Source: Alteromonas sp. ALT199
GTDB lineage: Bacteria > Pseudomonadota > Gammaproteobacteria > Enterobacterales > Alteromonadaceae
Direction: 5' to 3'
NCBI RefSeq assembly: GCF_018619335.1
Contig: NZ_JAHHDX010000155.1
Location: 1 to 60,165 of the forward strand
Length of the DNA stretch: 60,165 nt
The notes under the pieces: model-generated
Seen by the model: the letters and a program-made list of their open reading frames with translations, nothing else
Told to the model about the DNA's origin: nothing
Databases searched by the model: none
Translations under genes and position numbers: made by a program
Shown here: positions 10,052 through 19,569 of the stretch, in pieces
How the letters are laid out: the number at the start of each line of letters is the position of its first letter
Numbering within the stretch: the stretch's first letter is position 1

Positions 10052-11335
10052 TTATTTTGCGCTCAGCATCTCGCTAATCTTATCAGATAAGGCGTCAAAG
10101 CTGACTGTAATTTGTTCTTGACCATCGCGTAGCGGCTTAACACCTACTTCGCGAGACTGCATTTCGTCATTGCCTAAAAGCAGCGCCAAACGTGCTCCGG
10201 TTTTATCTGCACGCTTTAGTTGTTTTTTAAAGTTGCCGCCGCCACAGTGCATCATTACGCGTGTGTCAGGAAGCGTATTGCGAAGGTGCTCAGCAACTTC
10301 AATAGCATAAGACTGAGCGTCATCGCCCATTGCAGTTACGTAAACGTCGGCAAAGCTTGTATCCTGACCTTCTTCAGTTAGCGTAGTGAGCAACAGTACC
10401 AAACGTTCAATACCCATAGCAAAACCTACCGCTGGTGCAGATTTACCGCCTAACTGCTCTACTAATCCATCATAACGGCCGCCCGCACAGACTGTGCCTT
10501 GTGCCCCTAAGCTATCTGTAACCCACTCAAATACAGTACGGTTGTAGTAGTCAAGACCACGAACTAAGCGAGGGTTTATTTCAAACTCAATACCTGCTTG
10601 CGTTAAACGCGCGCATAAAGTCTCAAAATGTATCTTAGATTCTTCATCAAGGTGATCGATTAGCGCAGGTGCATCGGTAATAGCTGCCTGGACGTCAGGA
10701 TTCTTTGAATCGAGTACGCGAAGCGGGTTCGTTTCAAGTCGACGCAATGAATCTTCATCAAGTTGGTCTGCACGTTCTTTTAAGAATTCAACAAGCGTAT
10801 CGCGATATGCCGCACGTGCTTCGTTAGAGCCTAGAGTATTAATTTGCAGTTTCACATGCTGATCAATACCAAACGCTTTCCAAAAACGCGCGCTAAGAAG
10901 AATGACCTCTAAATCGATATCAGGGCCATCCATACCGTAGGTTTCTACGCCAAACTGATGGAATTGACGATAGCGGCCTTTTTGCGGTCGTTCATGACGG
11001 AACATAGGCCCCATATACCAAAGACGTTGCTGTTGGTTATACAGCAAACCGTGTTCGTTACCTGCACGTACGCAACTTGCTGTGCCTTCAGGGCGCAGGG
11101 TCAAGCTGTCTCCGTTTCTATCTTCGAAGGTATACATCTCTTTTTCAACAATATCGGTTACTTCACCGATTGATCGTTTGAATAAGTCAGTGCTTTCAAC
11201 GATGGGAGTACGTATTTCTTGGTAACCGTAACTCGCCACAACTTGGCGTAGTACAGATTCTACCTTCTGCCATGTACCGGAAATCTCCGGTAGGCAGTCA
11301 TTCATGCCTCGAATTGCCTGAATAGTCTTAGCCAC
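10052..11335 (-). CDS. hisS: Histidyl-tRNA synthetase
   Basis: Class II aminoacyl-tRNA synthetase charging tRNA-His. 427 aa. Motif 2 region at about 107-131 ([20 protein letters not shown]), the histidine-specific HisA motif [11 protein letters not shown] (257-267), GGRYDGL at 285-291, and motif 3 GFAMGIERL (304-312). The C-terminal anticodon-binding domain covers about 325-425. The start is GTG, with a GAG-type ribosome site upstream. The gene follows ispG after an 82-nt gap that contains a terminator-like hairpin with a promoter embedded in it. Confidence 0.97.
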   Translation of the reverse strand: MAKTIQAIRGMNDCLPEISGTWQKVESVLRQVVASYGYQEIRTPIVESTDLFKRSIGEVTDIVEKEMYTFEDRNGDSLTLRPEGTASCVRAGNEHGLLYNQQQRLWYMGPMFRHERPQKGRYRQFHQFGVETYGMDGPDIDLEVILLSARFWKAFGIDQHVKLQINTLGSNEARAAYRDTLVEFLKERADQLDEDSLRRLETNPLRVLDSKNPDVQAAITDAPALIDHLDEESKIHFETLCARLTQAGIEFEINPRLVRGLDYYNRTVFEWVTDSLGAQGTVCAGGRYDGLVEQLGGKSAPAVGFAMGIERLVLLLTTLTEEGQDTSFADVYVTAMGDDAQSYAIEVAEHLRNTLPDTRVMMHCGGGNFKKQLKRADKTGARLALLLGNDEMQSREVGVKPLRDGQEQITVSFDALSDKISEMLSAK

Positions 11336-11363
11336 GTGAAATTCTCATACTGCTAAATAGTGA

Positions 11364-11387
11364 AAAGCCCCGCATTATAGGGGCTTT
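11364..11387. terminator. GC-rich hairpin between ispG and hisS
   Basis: Perfect 8-bp arms AAAGCCCC and GGGGCTTT with an 8-nt loop. On the minus strand the stem is followed by only four T, so termination of ispG transcripts is probably partial. The loop carries the complement of TATAAT (see the promoter entry). Confidence 0.65.
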
Positions 11388-11402
11388 GGGAATAAACAAC
11401 AA
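11374..11402 (-). promoter_or_regulatory. Promoter for hisS embedded in the ispG-hisS hairpin
   Basis: On the minus strand: TTGTTG, a 17-bp spacer, then perfect TATAAT, with the -10 hexamer in the loop of the hairpin at 11364-11387. The predicted transcript start is about 30 nt before the hisS GTG, giving independent expression of hisS-yfgM-bamB. Confidence 0.55.
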
Positions 11403-11417
11403 TGAACAAAAATTCTC

Positions 11418-12536
11418 TTAGTCTTTCACTGATACCTGAATTTTATTTTGCTCACTCATGCGAGATGCTTTTGCGCGAATTTTCGCTTCCAACTTGTCGA
11501 CCAGATCGTCATTAGCAAGGCGTTCTTTTACACGCTTGCCGTCTTCGTATAGACCACTCATATTTCGCGCGCCAGTAAGTCCTAAATCAGATACTTCAGC
11601 TTCACCAGGACCGTTAACCACACAACCGATAATAGACACATCCATTGGAGTCAGAATATCTTCCAATCGTTGCTCTAGGGCATTCACTGTGCCGATAACG
11701 TCAAATTCTTGCCTCGAACAGCTTGGGCATGCGATGAAATTAATACCACGAGAGCGAATACGAAGCGATTTTAGGATGTCGAAGCCAACTTTAATTTCTT
11801 CAACCGGATCGGCCGCTAATGATATGCGTACCGTGTCACCTATGCCTTCGGCTAAAAGCATACCAAGGCCTACGGCACTTTTTACTGCCCCAGCGCGCTG
11901 ACCTCCGGCTTCAGTAATACCCAAATGCAAAGGCTGGTCAATTTTTTTCGCCAACAAGCGGTATGCGCCTACTGCAAGAAATACGTCAGACGCTTTCACA
12001 CTCACTTTAAACTGGTCAAAATTGAGCTTATCTAGAATGTCGACATGACGCATCGCAGACTCTACAAGAGCTTCTGGCGTTGGTTCGCCGTACTTTTCTT
12101 GTAAATCTTTTTCCAGCGAGCCGCCATTAACACCAATGCGAATAGGAATGTTTTTATCTTTTGCACAATCTACCACAGAACGAACTCGTTCCATGTTACC
12201 GATATTACCAGGGTTTATGCGTAAGCAATCTACACCGTATTCGGCCACTTTAAGCGCAATGCGATAATCAAAATGAATATCCGCTACCAGCGGTACACTC
12301 ACCTGCTTTTTAATTTCTTTAAATGCTTCTGCTGCTTCCATTGTAGGAACAGATACGCGAACAATTTCGCCACCCACAGCAACAATACGATTTATTTGAT
12401 CGACAGTCGCAGCCACATCTGTAGTGCGCGTATTTGTCATAGACTGAACAGCAATGGGAGCACCATCACCAATGGGAACGTTACCTACATTAATACGCGT
12501 AGACTTTCTGCGCTTAATAGGGCTTTCTGCAAACAT
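11418..12536 (-). CDS. ispG: 4-hydroxy-3-methylbut-2-en-1-yl diphosphate synthase (IspG/GcpE)
   Basis: [4Fe-4S] enzyme of the MEP isoprenoid pathway that converts methylerythritol cyclodiphosphate to HMBPP. 372 aa. The cluster ligands are visible as Cys270 and Cys273 ([10 protein letters not shown]), Cys305 ([11 protein letters not shown]) and Glu312, at the same positions as in the E. coli enzyme. The N-terminal TIM barrel covers about 1-260. It lies 8 nt after rodZ and is likely co-transcribed with pilW-rodZ. Its need for an Fe-S cluster links it to the SUF genes nearby. Confidence 0.97.
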   Translation of the reverse strand: MFAESPIKRRKSTRINVGNVPIGDGAPIAVQSMTNTRTTDVAATVDQINRIVAVGGEIVRVSVPTMEAAEAFKEIKKQVSVPLVADIHFDYRIALKVAEYGVDCLRINPGNIGNMERVRSVVDCAKDKNIPIRIGVNGGSLEKDLQEKYGEPTPEALVESAMRHVDILDKLNFDQFKVSVKASDVFLAVGAYRLLAKKIDQPLHLGITEAGGQRAGAVKSAVGLGMLLAEGIGDTVRISLAADPVEEIKVGFDILKSLRIRSRGINFIACPSCSRQEFDVIGTVNALEQRLEDILTPMDVSIIGCVVNGPGEAEVSDLGLTGARNMSGLYEDGKRVKERLANDDLVDKLEAKIRAKASRMSEQNKIQVSVKD

Positions 12537-12544
12537 CTAATTAC

Positions 12545-13573
12545 CTATAAAGGAAGTACGAAGCGAGCTGTTTGACCATTTTGATATGGAGAAATATCAA
12601 CAGCGTCGCCGTTAACTGATATGCGCACATTATCCGGTGCGCCGAGCGTAACTTCAACAGGAGGAACGCCTTGAATTTCCATGACACGCCCTTTTTGTTT
12701 TACACCGTAGGCGATAGCCTCGCCAGAGGCGTCTTTAATATTAACCCAACAGTCATCTTCAAAGGTGAAAACCATTGATATTGGCGCTGCGTCATTTTGT
12801 GTATTTAGGGCAATATCAGATTGAGGTTCGTTATCGCTATCTACTGCATTAACTAATGCAGTTAAGTTGTTACTGTCATTCACTGCAGTATCAGGGGCCG
12901 AGATTGCCCCACTGTCTAAGCTGCCATCCTGGGTAAAACCACTATCTTGCTCATTTGCTCTGCGATTGGAATCTGCTAATGCAACGTCGTTTGAGACAGA
13001 GTTTAACTCTTCATTTGTTTGAGAAAACTCATTACCTTCTTGTGAATTATTTAACGTTTTATCACGTGAAGAAATTGGTGTGTTCGCCGCTTCTCGCTTA
13101 ACCGCTTCATTGAGAGGCAGTTCGGAAACCGCATCGTCGTTTGGCTGTTGGTACCACCACACTACAACCCCAGCGATGATTAACAGTAAAATAACATATG
13201 TCACCATCATCCAACGGTCATCGTGTGTCTGTTTTGCGACACGCTTTGAGAAGCTTTGGAGCTTTTCCGATGAAGGAACTGATGTTTGATTGTGGAAGCG
13301 CTCAAATGCTTCAATCACGTCATGAGAATTCATACCTAATTGTTTGGCATAATTTCTCACGTATCCTTTAGTAAAAGTAACCGACGAGTTTTCGTCGACG
13401 ACATCGCTTTCCAACTCGTTGATTTGCTTGACCTTTAAAAACAATTTATCAGCAACATCTTGTTGAGACAAACCTAGCGTTTCACGGCGCGCTTTAAGCA
13501 TTGTCCCTGGACTTGGCGTATTTTCTTGTTGTGGCGAAGTAACTTCTTGATTCGCTTTTTCTTCTGACACCAT
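12545..13573 (-). CDS. rodZ: Cytoskeletal protein RodZ
   Basis: Membrane-spanning partner of MreB that supports rod shape. 342 aa. A cytoplasmic N-terminal helix-turn-helix domain (about 22-90, starting at LKARRETLGLSQQDVA) is followed by a basic juxtamembrane stretch and a single transmembrane helix at about 121-141 (WMMVTYVILLLIIAGVVVWW). A low-complexity Asn/Ser/Asp-rich periplasmic linker (about 150-250) leads to a C-terminal beta-domain (about 258-342, DUF4115 type). It lies 6 nt after pilW and 8 nt before ispG, the conserved pilW-rodZ-ispG order. Confidence 0.93.
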   Translation of the reverse strand: MVSEEKANQEVTSPQQENTPSPGTMLKARRETLGLSQQDVADKLFLKVKQINELESDVVDENSSVTFTKGYVRNYAKQLGMNSHDVIEAFERFHNQTSVPSSEKLQSFSKRVAKQTHDDRWMMVTYVILLLIIAGVVVWWYQQPNDDAVSELPLNEAVKREAANTPISSRDKTLNNSQEGNEFSQTNEELNSVSNDVALADSNRRANEQDSGFTQDGSLDSGAISAPDTAVNDSNNLTALVNAVDSDNEPQSDIALNTQNDAAPISMVFTFEDDCWVNIKDASGEAIAYGVKQKGRVMEIQGVPPVEVTLGAPDNVRISVNGDAVDISPYQNGQTARFVLPL

Positions 13574-13579
13574 TAAACC

Positions 13580-14764
13580 TTATTCCTCCTGCATACTCTG
13601 TGGTACCAACCAAAGCGTCTGACCAGCAATAATAGCGCCAGTATTTTCAAGGTTGTTCCACTGTTGCAGTGTCGCCATTTTGATATTGTGCAATAAAGAA
13701 ATACGATATAAGTTTTCACCTTCTTTTACTACATGGAATTTGTCACTTTGCGCAGATAATTCAGTATTTTGCTTATTATCTTCATCGTTGCCCCCTGCTG
13801 TCGATGTTTGCTCATCGCTAGCGATACTTTCCTGATGTTCAACAATGTCTTTATTGGAGGATGGCAACTCACTGGCCGTTTCGCTTTGGCCTGCTTGAAC
13901 AACTCGTTGGTTATCTCGCTCAGTATCAAGCTGCGTAGGCACTTCATTAGAAGTGGATTTAACCTTCTTGGTGATTTTGTTTTGCAGGCTCTCGCGTTGT
14001 GCCATGTACCGTTTTGTCAATTCACTCTCGGGAAACAGAGACTCCATCATCTCGCCATATCCTATAGCTTTTTCGACATCGCCTTGGCCTTTCGCAATTT
14101 CAAGGGCCAACCACAATGAACCAGGTGTCGTTTTAGCAACCCGTTCATACTTTCGAAGGGTAGACTCGGCTAGTTCCCACTGTTCTGAAACTGTATAAAG
14201 TTCACTTAGCAGAAATAAACTCTTACCTCGGGCAGGTTGATGCTGTAGTGCGTCTTGAAAGTACCCAATTGCTTCATCGAGTTGTCCCTGGCTTTGTGCA
14301 CACAAGGCGAGATTTTCATAGGTTTGCGCTGCATTCGCGTAAAGACGGTTATTAATCGCATCAAAGAAATAAACTTTGGCTTTTTCGTACTCACCGTTCT
14401 GACATTTAAACGCCCCGTAACTATTGGCAATATCACCATTGTTCGGCGCTAATTCGATGGCTGTTTCGTAATACTCTTCGGCTCTGAGGTTATCGCCTAC
14501 CAATTGGTAGTAATACGCCATGGCAAACTGAACATCTGCAGAGCGGGGATTAAACGCAAGTGCCTTATCGAGATTCTTTTTGGCTTGTGTGTAGTTATTG
14601 TTTTGAAGGTAGGTAAGACCAAGAGACGTGCGCGTCTTAGCGGCTTCTTCATGATCAAAGTCACCGCCATACAAGCCTGACTGGCTGTTACTGACACAAC
14701 CCGCGGTTAATATAACCGCGCTTAATAAACTAGCTCTCAGTGAAGTCCGCATTCCTGCAACCAT
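13580..14764 (-). CDS. pilW: Type IV pilus biogenesis lipoprotein PilW/PilF with a C-terminal LysM domain
   Basis: PilF/PilW family pilotin that helps the PilQ secretin assemble in the outer membrane. 394 aa. Signal peptide with lipobox LTAGC, lipidated Cys23. TPR repeats cover about 40-250 (for example LGLTYLQNNNYTQAKKNLDKAL). A disordered Ser/Thr/Glu/Gln-rich linker covers about 265-340. A final LysM-like module at about 342-388 (FHVVKEGENLYRISLLHNIK ... AGQTLWLVP) is expected to bind peptidoglycan. Classical PilF is about 250 aa and lacks this module. The gene is followed closely by rodZ. Confidence 0.9.
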   Translation of the reverse strand: MVAGMRTSLRASLLSAVILTAGCVSNSQSGLYGGDFDHEEAAKTRTSLGLTYLQNNNYTQAKKNLDKALAFNPRSADVQFAMAYYYQLVGDNLRAEEYYETAIELAPNNGDIANSYGAFKCQNGEYEKAKVYFFDAINNRLYANAAQTYENLALCAQSQGQLDEAIGYFQDALQHQPARGKSLFLLSELYTVSEQWELAESTLRKYERVAKTTPGSLWLALEIAKGQGDVEKAIGYGEMMESLFPESELTKRYMAQRESLQNKITKKVKSTSNEVPTQLDTERDNQRVVQAGQSETASELPSSNKDIVEHQESIASDEQTSTAGGNDEDNKQNTELSAQSDKFHVVKEGENLYRISLLHNIKMATLQQWNNLENTGAIIAGQTLWLVPQSMQEE

Positions 14765-14788
14765 AGTCTTACCCTATTATCTTAATGA

Positions 14789-15907
14789 TTATTGGGCCAT
14801 TTTTACTGAAATTGCTTCGCCCTTCACCTGTTTTTTTAACAATCTTTTCGTTCTATCGACTACATCGCCCACTAATTGACCACACGCTGCGTCAATATCA
14901 TCGCCTCGGGTTTTACGCACAACAGTGGTAAATCCATATTCCATAAGCACTTTTGAGAATCTGTCGATGCGCGAGTTGCTAGAACACGTGTAAGGCGAAC
15001 CCGGGTATGGGTTAAAAGGTATTAAATTTATTTTACTAGGTGTGTCTTTTAATACCTTTGCCAATTGATGCGCTTGTTCAGTGCTGTCATTTATGTTTGA
15101 AAGCATTACGTATTCAACCGTTACGCGACCTTGGTTCGCTTTAGATTTAGCCAGATAGCGACGTACACCTGCTAAAAATGCTTCAATATTGTATTTTTTA
15201 TTAACCGGTACAATTTCATTGCGCAACTCATCCGTTGGCGCATGCAGTGATATAGCTAAGGCCACATCAATTTGGTCGCCCAACATATCTAGGGCGGGTA
15301 CAACACCAGATGTGCTTAGCGTAACCCGGCGCTTAGACAAACCGAAACCAAAGTCATCAAGCATGATATCCATTGCTGGCACTACGTTTTTAAGGTTAAG
15401 TAGTGGCTCGCCCATGCCCATCATTACTACATTGGTGATTGGGCGCTTGCTTGAGTCTTTTGAAAGGCCAAGGAAGGTAGCTACGCGCCATACCTGACCG
15501 ATAATCTCACTCACGCTTAGGTTACGGTTAAAGCCCTGTTGCGCTGTTGAACAGAAAGTACACTCCAGCGCACAACCTACCTGTGATGAAACACAAAGCG
15601 TCGCACGGTCTGTTTCAGGGATCCAAACAGATTCAACTTCCTGACCGCCTTCAAGGGTAAGTGCGAACTTGATAGTACCGTCGCTCGCTTCTTGGAAGTA
15701 AGCGATTTCAGGCGCTTTTATTTCACAATTTTCAATAAGCATCGCGCGAAGGTTTTTGTTGAGATTACTCATTTCCTCAAAATCGCTGACACCGTGCTGG
15801 TAGATCCATTTCATTACCTGGTCGGCACGAAACGGCTTCTCGCCCATTTCCTTAAAGAAATTGCGCAAGCCATCGCGATTTAAGTTTAATAAGTTAGTTT
15901 TTGCCAT
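14789..15907 (-). CDS. rlmN: Dual-specificity 23S rRNA/tRNA adenine C2-methyltransferase RlmN
   Basis: Radical SAM enzyme that methylates C2 of A2503 in 23S rRNA and A37 in some tRNAs. The start is placed at the ATG giving [18 protein letters not shown] (372 aa). The frame is open 32 codons further upstream, but those codons do not resemble the family. The radical SAM cluster is Cys112/Cys116/Cys119 (CALECTFC). The mechanistic cysteines are Cys105 (TLCVSSQ) and Cys342 (DAACGQL), equivalent to E. coli C118 and C355. It lies upstream of pilW as in E. coli. It needs an Fe-S cluster. Confidence 0.96.
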   Translation of the reverse strand: MAKTNLLNLNRDGLRNFFKEMGEKPFRADQVMKWIYQHGVSDFEEMSNLNKNLRAMLIENCEIKAPEIAYFQEASDGTIKFALTLEGGQEVESVWIPETDRATLCVSSQVGCALECTFCSTAQQGFNRNLSVSEIIGQVWRVATFLGLSKDSSKRPITNVVMMGMGEPLLNLKNVVPAMDIMLDDFGFGLSKRRVTLSTSGVVPALDMLGDQIDVALAISLHAPTDELRNEIVPVNKKYNIEAFLAGVRRYLAKSKANQGRVTVEYVMLSNINDSTEQAHQLAKVLKDTPSKINLIPFNPYPGSPYTCSSNSRIDRFSKVLMEYGFTTVVRKTRGDDIDAACGQLVGDVVDRTKRLLKKQVKGEAISVKMAQ

Positions 15908-16025
15908 GAATAAGATGACCCTTTTACCTTCGAGGGATGCCCCTCTAACTGCTAAATACTGTGTAAAAATCAGCGATTCGACTGTGTCTTGAGTAACGAA
16001 CACAAGCTGATTAAAATTTGTGCGG

Positions 16026-16031
16026 ATTTTA
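16026..16031 (-). promoter_or_regulatory. Possible extended -10 element for rlmN
   Basis: On the minus strand TGGTAAAAT forms an extended -10 (TGn-TAAAAT) about 120 nt before the rlmN start. No good -35 is visible, so this is tentative. Confidence 0.3.
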
Positions 16032-16172
16032 CCACAGATGAGATACGAGAAAAAGCCGATTTAACGCAGAGAAACGTTAAGTTTAGCAATGCGCAAGACG
16101 CGAGGTTTAACTAGTCTAAATGAGCAACGAATAAAACAATATATGACTTACTTTTTATCTTTACTTTTTGAT

Positions 16173-16204
16173 AAAAAAACGGGACACCAAGGCCCCGTTT
16201 TTTT
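16173..16204. terminator. Strong bidirectional terminator after ndk
   Basis: AAAAAAACGGG and CCCGTTTTTTT arms around a short loop, symmetric enough to act on both strands. It lies 17 nt past the ndk stop, so its main use is ending ndk transcripts on the minus strand. Confidence 0.88.
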
Positions 16205-16220
16205 GTCTACCTGCGTAATC

Positions 16221-16652
16221 TTAGCGAGTACGCGGGCAGATCTCTTCTTCAGAGAAGAAGTATGCGATTTCGCGAGCTGCTGACTCAGGTGCGTCAGAAC
16301 CGTGAACTGCATTTTCGTCGATTGACGCTGCGTAGTCTGAACGTAGTGTACCTGCAGCTGCGTCAGCTGGGTTAGTAGCGCCCATGATTTCACGGTTAGC
16401 TAGAACTGCATTTTCGCCTTCTAGAACTTGAACCATAACAGGACCAGACGTCATGAAGTCTACAAGTGCGCCAAAGAAAGGACGCTCTTTGTGTTCTGCA
16501 TAGAAGCCTTCTGCTTGCTCTTTGCTCATGTGGATCATCTTAGATGCCACGATGCGAAGACCTGCAGATTCGAAACGGTTGTAAATTGCACCGATAACGT
16601 TTTTAGCTACCGCATCAGGCTTGATAATCGAAAAAGTACGCTCAAGAGCCAT
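16221..16652 (-). CDS. ndk: Nucleoside diphosphate kinase
   Basis: Transfers the gamma phosphate between nucleoside triphosphates and diphosphates through a phosphohistidine. The 143-aa form starting [15 protein letters not shown] is chosen: it has GGAGAG just before the ATG and the family's normal length, whereas a longer frame adds 20 unrelated residues. Catalytic His117 lies in NAVHGSD, and the Kpn-loop region and C-terminus are present. Single-gene unit with its own promoter and a strong terminator. It sits between the SUF genes and rlmN, as it sits between the isc operon and rlmN in E. coli. Confidence 0.97.
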   Translation of the reverse strand: MALERTFSIIKPDAVAKNVIGAIYNRFESAGLRIVASKMIHMSKEQAEGFYAEHKERPFFGALVDFMTSGPVMVQVLEGENAVLANREIMGATNPADAAAGTLRSDYAASIDENAVHGSDAPESAAREIAYFFSEEEICPRTR

Positions 16653-16701
16653 GTTCTCTCTCCAAACAAATAGTGTATGTGTCTTTAAATTTTGGCCGCG
16701 A

Positions 16702-16730
16702 ATTATAGGCAATTAATAACGGCTTGACCA
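16702..16730 (-). promoter_or_regulatory. Sigma70 promoter for ndk
   Basis: On the minus strand: TGGTCA, 17-bp spacer, perfect TATAAT. The expected transcript start is about 40 nt before the ndk start. Confidence 0.55.
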
Positions 16731-16935
16731 GCGCCTTTTTAAATCAGGCGTAACGCGTTGTTTTTGCTGACAATATAGTAATAGATTAACCCACCAGCTA
16801 TGACAATATGATGACAGTGTTTACTTTATTTTGCGAAGGCAGATATTTTAAACCAGTAATATCTGCACTCACGATGGTTGCTATCAACAATTAAAGTGAA
16901 GTGGGATAACTAACCTAGCAATAAGGAATTAGGTT

Positions 16936-17346
16936 TTAGGCGTTAGCTTTTGCAAGCTCTTGAATTTTACCCACGATAGCACGTAAGCCATTGCCTCGCG
17001 TTGGGGTGATATGACGCTCAAGATCTAACGCTTCAAAATAACCGTCGATATCAAACGCCAAGATATCTGCTGGCGTCTTGCTATTGTACGCAGCTAATAC
17101 TAATGCTAGCAAACCCTGAACGATTACGGCATCGCTGTCTACATCAAAGTTAATTTTATTACCGTCGTAAGACTCGACTAACCACACGCTGCTTTGACAT
17201 CCCTTAACGAGTCGCTCTGGCGTCTTGGCATCTTCTGCAAGCCCCGGAATAGATTTCCCTAAGTCAATGATGTACTGATAACGCTGTTCCCAATCGTCGA
17301 AGAACGCTAAATCATCAATAATTTCGTCACTGCTAGGTAGTTGCAT
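16936..17346 (-). CDS. sufE: Cysteine desulfuration protein SufE
   Basis: Sulfur-transfer partner of SufS. It accepts persulfide on a conserved cysteine and passes sulfur to SufBCD. 136 aa, with the acceptor Cys50 in the motif VKGCQSSVWL and the conserved C-terminal TPTRGNGL loop. It is the last gene of the SUF group, 54 nt after sufT. No clear terminator follows it; a weak AACCTA/TAGGTT hairpin is present downstream. In E. coli sufE follows sufS directly, so having sufA-like and sufT in between is a different order. Confidence 0.94.
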   Translation of the reverse strand: MQLPSSDEIIDDLAFFDDWEQRYQYIIDLGKSIPGLAEDAKTPERLVKGCQSSVWLVESYDGNKINFDVDSDAVIVQGLLALVLAAYNSKTPADILAFDIDGYFEALDLERHITPTRGNGLRAIVGKIQELAKANA

Positions 17347-17400
17347 TGCTATTTCCGTAATTTTGTAAAAAGAATAATAGGTAGGAGGTACATTAACCGC

Positions 17401-17934
17401 CTAAAAGAAAAGACCCGCTTCAAGTTGCGCTTCTTCACTCATCATGTCTCGTGACCAAGCTGGGTCGAAAACCAACTCAACGTTCACGTTTTTAACATGA
17501 GGAACCATGGCCACACGATATTCCACATCGCCAACCAAAACTGGCCCCATACCACAGCCAGGTGCTGTAAGTGTCATATCGATATTTACTGCACCTGTTG
17601 TTTGATCTATATCCACTTTATAGATAAGGCCAAGCGACACAAGGTTAATTGGAATTTCAGGGTCATAAATAGTTTCTAAAGCATCCCACACTTGCTGTTC
17701 ACTGATGTTCCCGTCTTCGGGAGCGTCAAAGCTTAGTGTCATGGCTTTACGGCCAATTGCGCCAGCGTCGGTACCATCAATACGGTACATATTACCACGC
17801 CAGGTTACGGTGTAATTACCACCAAGCTCTTGCGTGATATTGACAAACTCACCTTCAGGTATAACGGTGGGATTGCCTGCAGGAACCAAGCGTGCCTTAC
17901 ATTCGCGCTCGGTGGTCACCATTTTTTGCTTCAT
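17401..17934 (-). CDS. sufT: Fe-S assembly factor SufT (DUF59/MIP18 family)
   Basis: 177 aa. The N-terminal part (about 1-72) is typical of the long SufT form. The C-terminal DUF59/MIP18-like domain (about 78-165) shows DPEIPINLVSLGLIYKV and TAPGCGMG with conserved Cys127. SufT proteins are maturation or carrier factors for Fe-S clusters that often accompany SUF operons lacking a full ISC system. It lies between the A-type carrier and sufE, with gaps of about 50 nt on each side, and is probably co-transcribed. The exact biochemical role is not established from sequence. Confidence 0.9.
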   Translation of the reverse strand: MKQKMVTTERECKARLVPAGNPTVIPEGEFVNITQELGGNYTVTWRGNMYRIDGTDAGAIGRKAMTLSFDAPEDGNISEQQVWDALETIYDPEIPINLVSLGLIYKVDIDQTTGAVNIDMTLTAPGCGMGPVLVGDVEYRVAMVPHVKNVNVELVFDPAWSRDMMSEEAQLEAGLFF

Positions 17935-17985
17935 AAACGATTTTGTACTCTTGGTAATACTATTTGTGGATTAAAAACGCAGGCG

Positions 17986-18342
17986 TTAGCCTACGTTGAA
18001 GCTCTCGCCACACCCACATTCATCAACCACATTAGGGTTGTTGTACTTAATTATGCCGTTCACACCTTCAGTAACGTAATCAATTTCTGTATTACGCAAA
18101 AGGTCTGTTGCATCAGCTGCTACTGCCACATTTACAATTGGAGAAATCTCTACGATTTCATCCCCTGCTTGTGCGCCATCAGCGAAATCGAGTACGTAAG
18201 CATAACCCGTACAGCCGCTTACTTTTGTCGATAAACGAATTAACTGACCAGGCTTGTCTTTAAGCTTACTTTCGAAATGCTTAACGGCACTGTCAGTTAG
18301 CGTAATGAGCTTTGTACTAGGTACGAAAGTTTCAACACTCAT
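17986..18342 (-). CDS. sufA: A-type Fe-S carrier (SufA/IscA family)
   Basis: 118 aa HesB/IscA-type carrier that takes clusters from the SufBCD scaffold to client enzymes. The three conserved cysteines are Cys44 (VSGCTGYAYV) and the C-terminal pair Cys109/Cys111 (DECGCGESFNVG). It lies 9 nt after sufS. The symbol sufA is given by context; by sequence alone IscA and SufA are hard to separate. In E. coli sufA opens the suf operon, whereas here the carrier sits after sufS. Confidence 0.88.
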   Translation of the reverse strand: MSVETFVPSTKLITLTDSAVKHFESKLKDKPGQLIRLSTKVSGCTGYAYVLDFADGAQAGDEIVEISPIVNVAVAADATDLLRNTEIDYVTEGVNGIIKYNNPNVVDECGCGESFNVG

Positions 18343-18351
18343 AATGCCTCC

Positions 18352-19569
18352 TTAGGCCAACATCATTTTTGCTTTCTTAAGCGCAGCGAATAGGCTGTCT
18401 ACTTCTTCAAGCGTATTATAAATTGAGAACGACGCACGGGCGGTACCCGGAATACCAAAGCGTTTCATTAGCGGCTGAGCGCAGTTATCGCCGGTACGGA
18501 TTGCAACGCCTTGCCTATCTAAAATAAAGCCTACGTCCGCTGGGTGTGCCCCTTCAAGTAAGAAGCTTAATACCCCAACTTTGTTAGGTGCTGTACCAAT
18601 GATACGCATGCCGTCTAGGGCTTCTGCCTGTTCGGTAGCGTAGGCAAGTAGCTTCTGTTCATGTTCATGCAGTGCGTTAACGTCAAGTGCGCTAAACCAA
18701 TCTACTGCTGCACCCATACCAATGGCACCAGCAATGTTAGGCGTACCTGCTTCTAAACGATTTGGCAATGCCCCCCATGTAGCTTCATGGTAAGTCACAT
18801 CTTTGATCATCTCGCCGCCCACCTGCCATACTGGCCAGGTTTCAAGCACCTCTTTTTTGCCCCACAAACAGCCTATGCCTGTTGGACCGAAAAGTTTATG
18901 CCCGGAAAATGCGTAAAAGTCACAACCAATGTCTTGTACGTCAACGCCGCCGTGGGCAATACCTTGTGCACCATCTACTAATACCCATGCGCCAACAGCT
19001 TTGGCTTTTTGGGTAAGTGCTTTAATAGGGTTAACCGTGCCTAACGCGTTCGATACGTGTGGGAATGCCACCAATTTAGTGTTTTCAGACAACAACCTTT
19101 CGAAAGCGTCTACATCAAGCTCACCGCTATCAAAAATAGGCACAACATTTAGCGTTGCACCAGAGCGGCGGCAGGCCTGCTGCCAAGTAACCAAGTTAGC
19201 ATGGTGCTCCAGCTCGGTTACCATCACTTCATCGCCTTCAGCTAGAAGCTGACTTAAACCATTAGCGACAATATTGATAGCTTCAGTGGTACCGGCAGTC
19301 CAAATAACTTCTTCGCGAACACTCGCATTAATAAACGTAGCAACGCTGGTACGTGCATTTTCGTAGCGGCGCGTGGCTTCATCTGATAGATGATGCGCTC
19401 CGCGGTGCACGTTTGCGTTCGTACCCGTGTAAAAATCTACCAAGGCGTCGATCACCGCCTGAGGTTTTTGTGTTGTTGCCGCGTTATCAAGGTATACCAG
19501 CGGTTTGCCGTCTACCGTTTTCGATAAGATAGGAAACTGGGCACGAAGTGCTGCAACGTCTAAGCTCAT
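18352..19569 (-). CDS. sufS: Cysteine desulfurase SufS
   Basis: PLP enzyme, class II desulfurase (CsdB/SufS group), that frees sulfur from cysteine as an enzyme persulfide and hands it to SufE. The start is at the ATG of an ATGA overlap with the sufD stop, preceded by GGAGGTG, giving 405 aa beginning MSLDVAALRAQFP. PLP lysine is Lys225 (FSGHKLFGP). The active cysteine is Cys363 in RTGDNCAQP, the short-loop arrangement of group II. The frame is open 16 codons upstream but inside sufD. Translational coupling to sufD is likely. Confidence 0.97.
   Translation of the reverse strand: MSLDVAALRAQFPILSKTVDGKPLVYLDNAATTQKPQAVIDALVDFYTGTNANVHRGAHHLSDEATRRYENARTSVATFINASVREEVIWTAGTTEAINIVANGLSQLLAEGDEVMVTELEHHANLVTWQQACRRSGATLNVVPIFDSGELDVDAFERLLSENTKLVAFPHVSNALGTVNPIKALTQKAKAVGAWVLVDGAQGIAHGGVDVQDIGCDFYAFSGHKLFGPTGIGCLWGKKEVLETWPVWQVGGEMIKDVTYHEATWGALPNRLEAGTPNIAGAIGMGAAVDWFSALDVNALHEHEQKLLAYATEQAEALDGMRIIGTAPNKVGVLSFLLEGAHPADVGFILDRQGVAIRTGDNCAQPLMKRFGIPGTARASFSIYNTLEEVDSLFAALKKAKMMLA

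Noticed and set aside
15908..16003. 32-residue N-terminal extension of rlmN
   Set aside because: It does not match RlmN proteins, which begin near the [12 protein letters not shown] region. It is better read as leader sequence.
16880..16945. Hairpin AACCTA/TAGGTT after sufE as a terminator
   Set aside because: Short AT-rich stem with no T run, too weak to call.
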